Assembly: GCF_900770955.1 (NCBI RefSeq)
Contig: NZ_CAAGLX010000003.1
Span: 1 to 49,397 of the forward strand
DNA from: an uncultured Phascolarctobacterium sp.
Lineage (GTDB): Bacteria; Bacillota; Negativicutes; Acidaminococcales; Acidaminococcaceae
DNA length: 49,397 nt
Direction: 5' to 3'
Shown here: positions 49,318-49,397 of the stretch, piece by piece
Layout: every line of letters starts with the position of its first letter
Numbering within the stretch: the first letter of the stretch is position 1
Notes under the pieces: generated by a model
Seen by the model: the letters and a program-made list of their open reading frames with translations, nothing else
Database searches by the model: none
What the model was told of the DNA's origin: nothing
Position numbers and translations under genes: made by a program

Positions 49318-49397
49318 AAAAAGAGCTTAAGCGGTGAGTAAAGAAAAAGAACTCCTAATGTGATAATATACTAATGACCTGCCAGTCAAAGTAAAAA

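Overview
The window looks like a chromosomal segment of a Negativicutes bacterium (a Firmicute with an outer membrane; an Acidaminococcaceae/Phascolarctobacterium-like gut anaerobe is my best guess). The evidence is an outer-membrane porin ending in Phe, an AsmA-like envelope protein, an anaerobe-style cobamide operon, an AddAB recombinase with cysteine clusters, and strong TTGACA/TATAAT promoters. The species assignment is inference. Housekeeping genes use CTG/GCG-rich codons. The toxin-antitoxin region (about 1.0-2.7 kb) and the CRISPR region (about 13.9-26.4 kb) are clearly more AT-rich, as expected for acquired DNA.

Layout. 1-2.7 kb: 3' end of a porin, then two stacked toxin-antitoxin modules (a type III RNA-antitoxin/ToxN-like module and a zeta-toxin module), each followed by a copy of the porin's terminator. 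2.7-7.4 kb: esterase, thioesterase, rnr, smpB, ssrA (tmRNA). 7.4-9.2 kb: a graveyard of gene fragments next to ssrA. 9.2-13.9 kb: DUF1653 protein, MmcQ/YjbR-like protein, nfo, M18 aminopeptidase, AsmA-like protein. 13.9-26.4 kb: a type I-C CRISPR-Cas locus ordered cas3-cas5c-cas8c(cas11c)-cas7c-fic, then a 42-repeat array, then cas4-cas1-cas2. 26.4-35.4 kb: a repeat protein behind a Fur-box-like promoter, addBA, a small membrane protein, a PepT-like peptidase. 35.4-39.8 kb: FMN riboswitch and ribD-ribE-ribBA-ribH. 39.8-44.4 kb: hslO, recA, recX, rny. 44.4-48.6 kb: cobalamin riboswitch and cobU-cobT-cobS-cobT-like-cobC. 48.8-49.3 kb: zinc-ribbon protein behind a structured leader.

Main discovery. 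Upstream of cas3 on the minus strand (14209 down to about 14121) is a stand-alone crRNA-like gene. It has its own promoter placed so that transcription starts at the repeat. The pseudo-repeat keeps the 7-bp hairpin architecture and the 11-nt 5' handle of the array repeat, but the stem sequence is completely different. A 17-nt guide follows, then a strong hairpin. The first 16 guide bases match the cas3 promoter at 15 of 16 positions (first 11 contiguous) in exact register after a TTC, the canonical type I-C PAM. The predicted Cascade footprint covers the -10 and -35 boxes. This is the architecture of a Cas-regulating (CreR-type) autorepressor RNA. The operon it would repress ends in an intact Fic-domain enzyme fused directly behind cas7. 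This raises the hypothesis that losing Cascade (for example to an anti-CRISPR) derepresses a toxin as well as the cas genes.

A second unlisted gene lies just past the array: a 38-codon hydrophobic peptide on the minus strand with its own -35 box, ribosome binding site and terminator. The array repeats fall into three blocks whose hairpin loops (GCAA, GCGA, GTGA) are all GNRA tetraloops.
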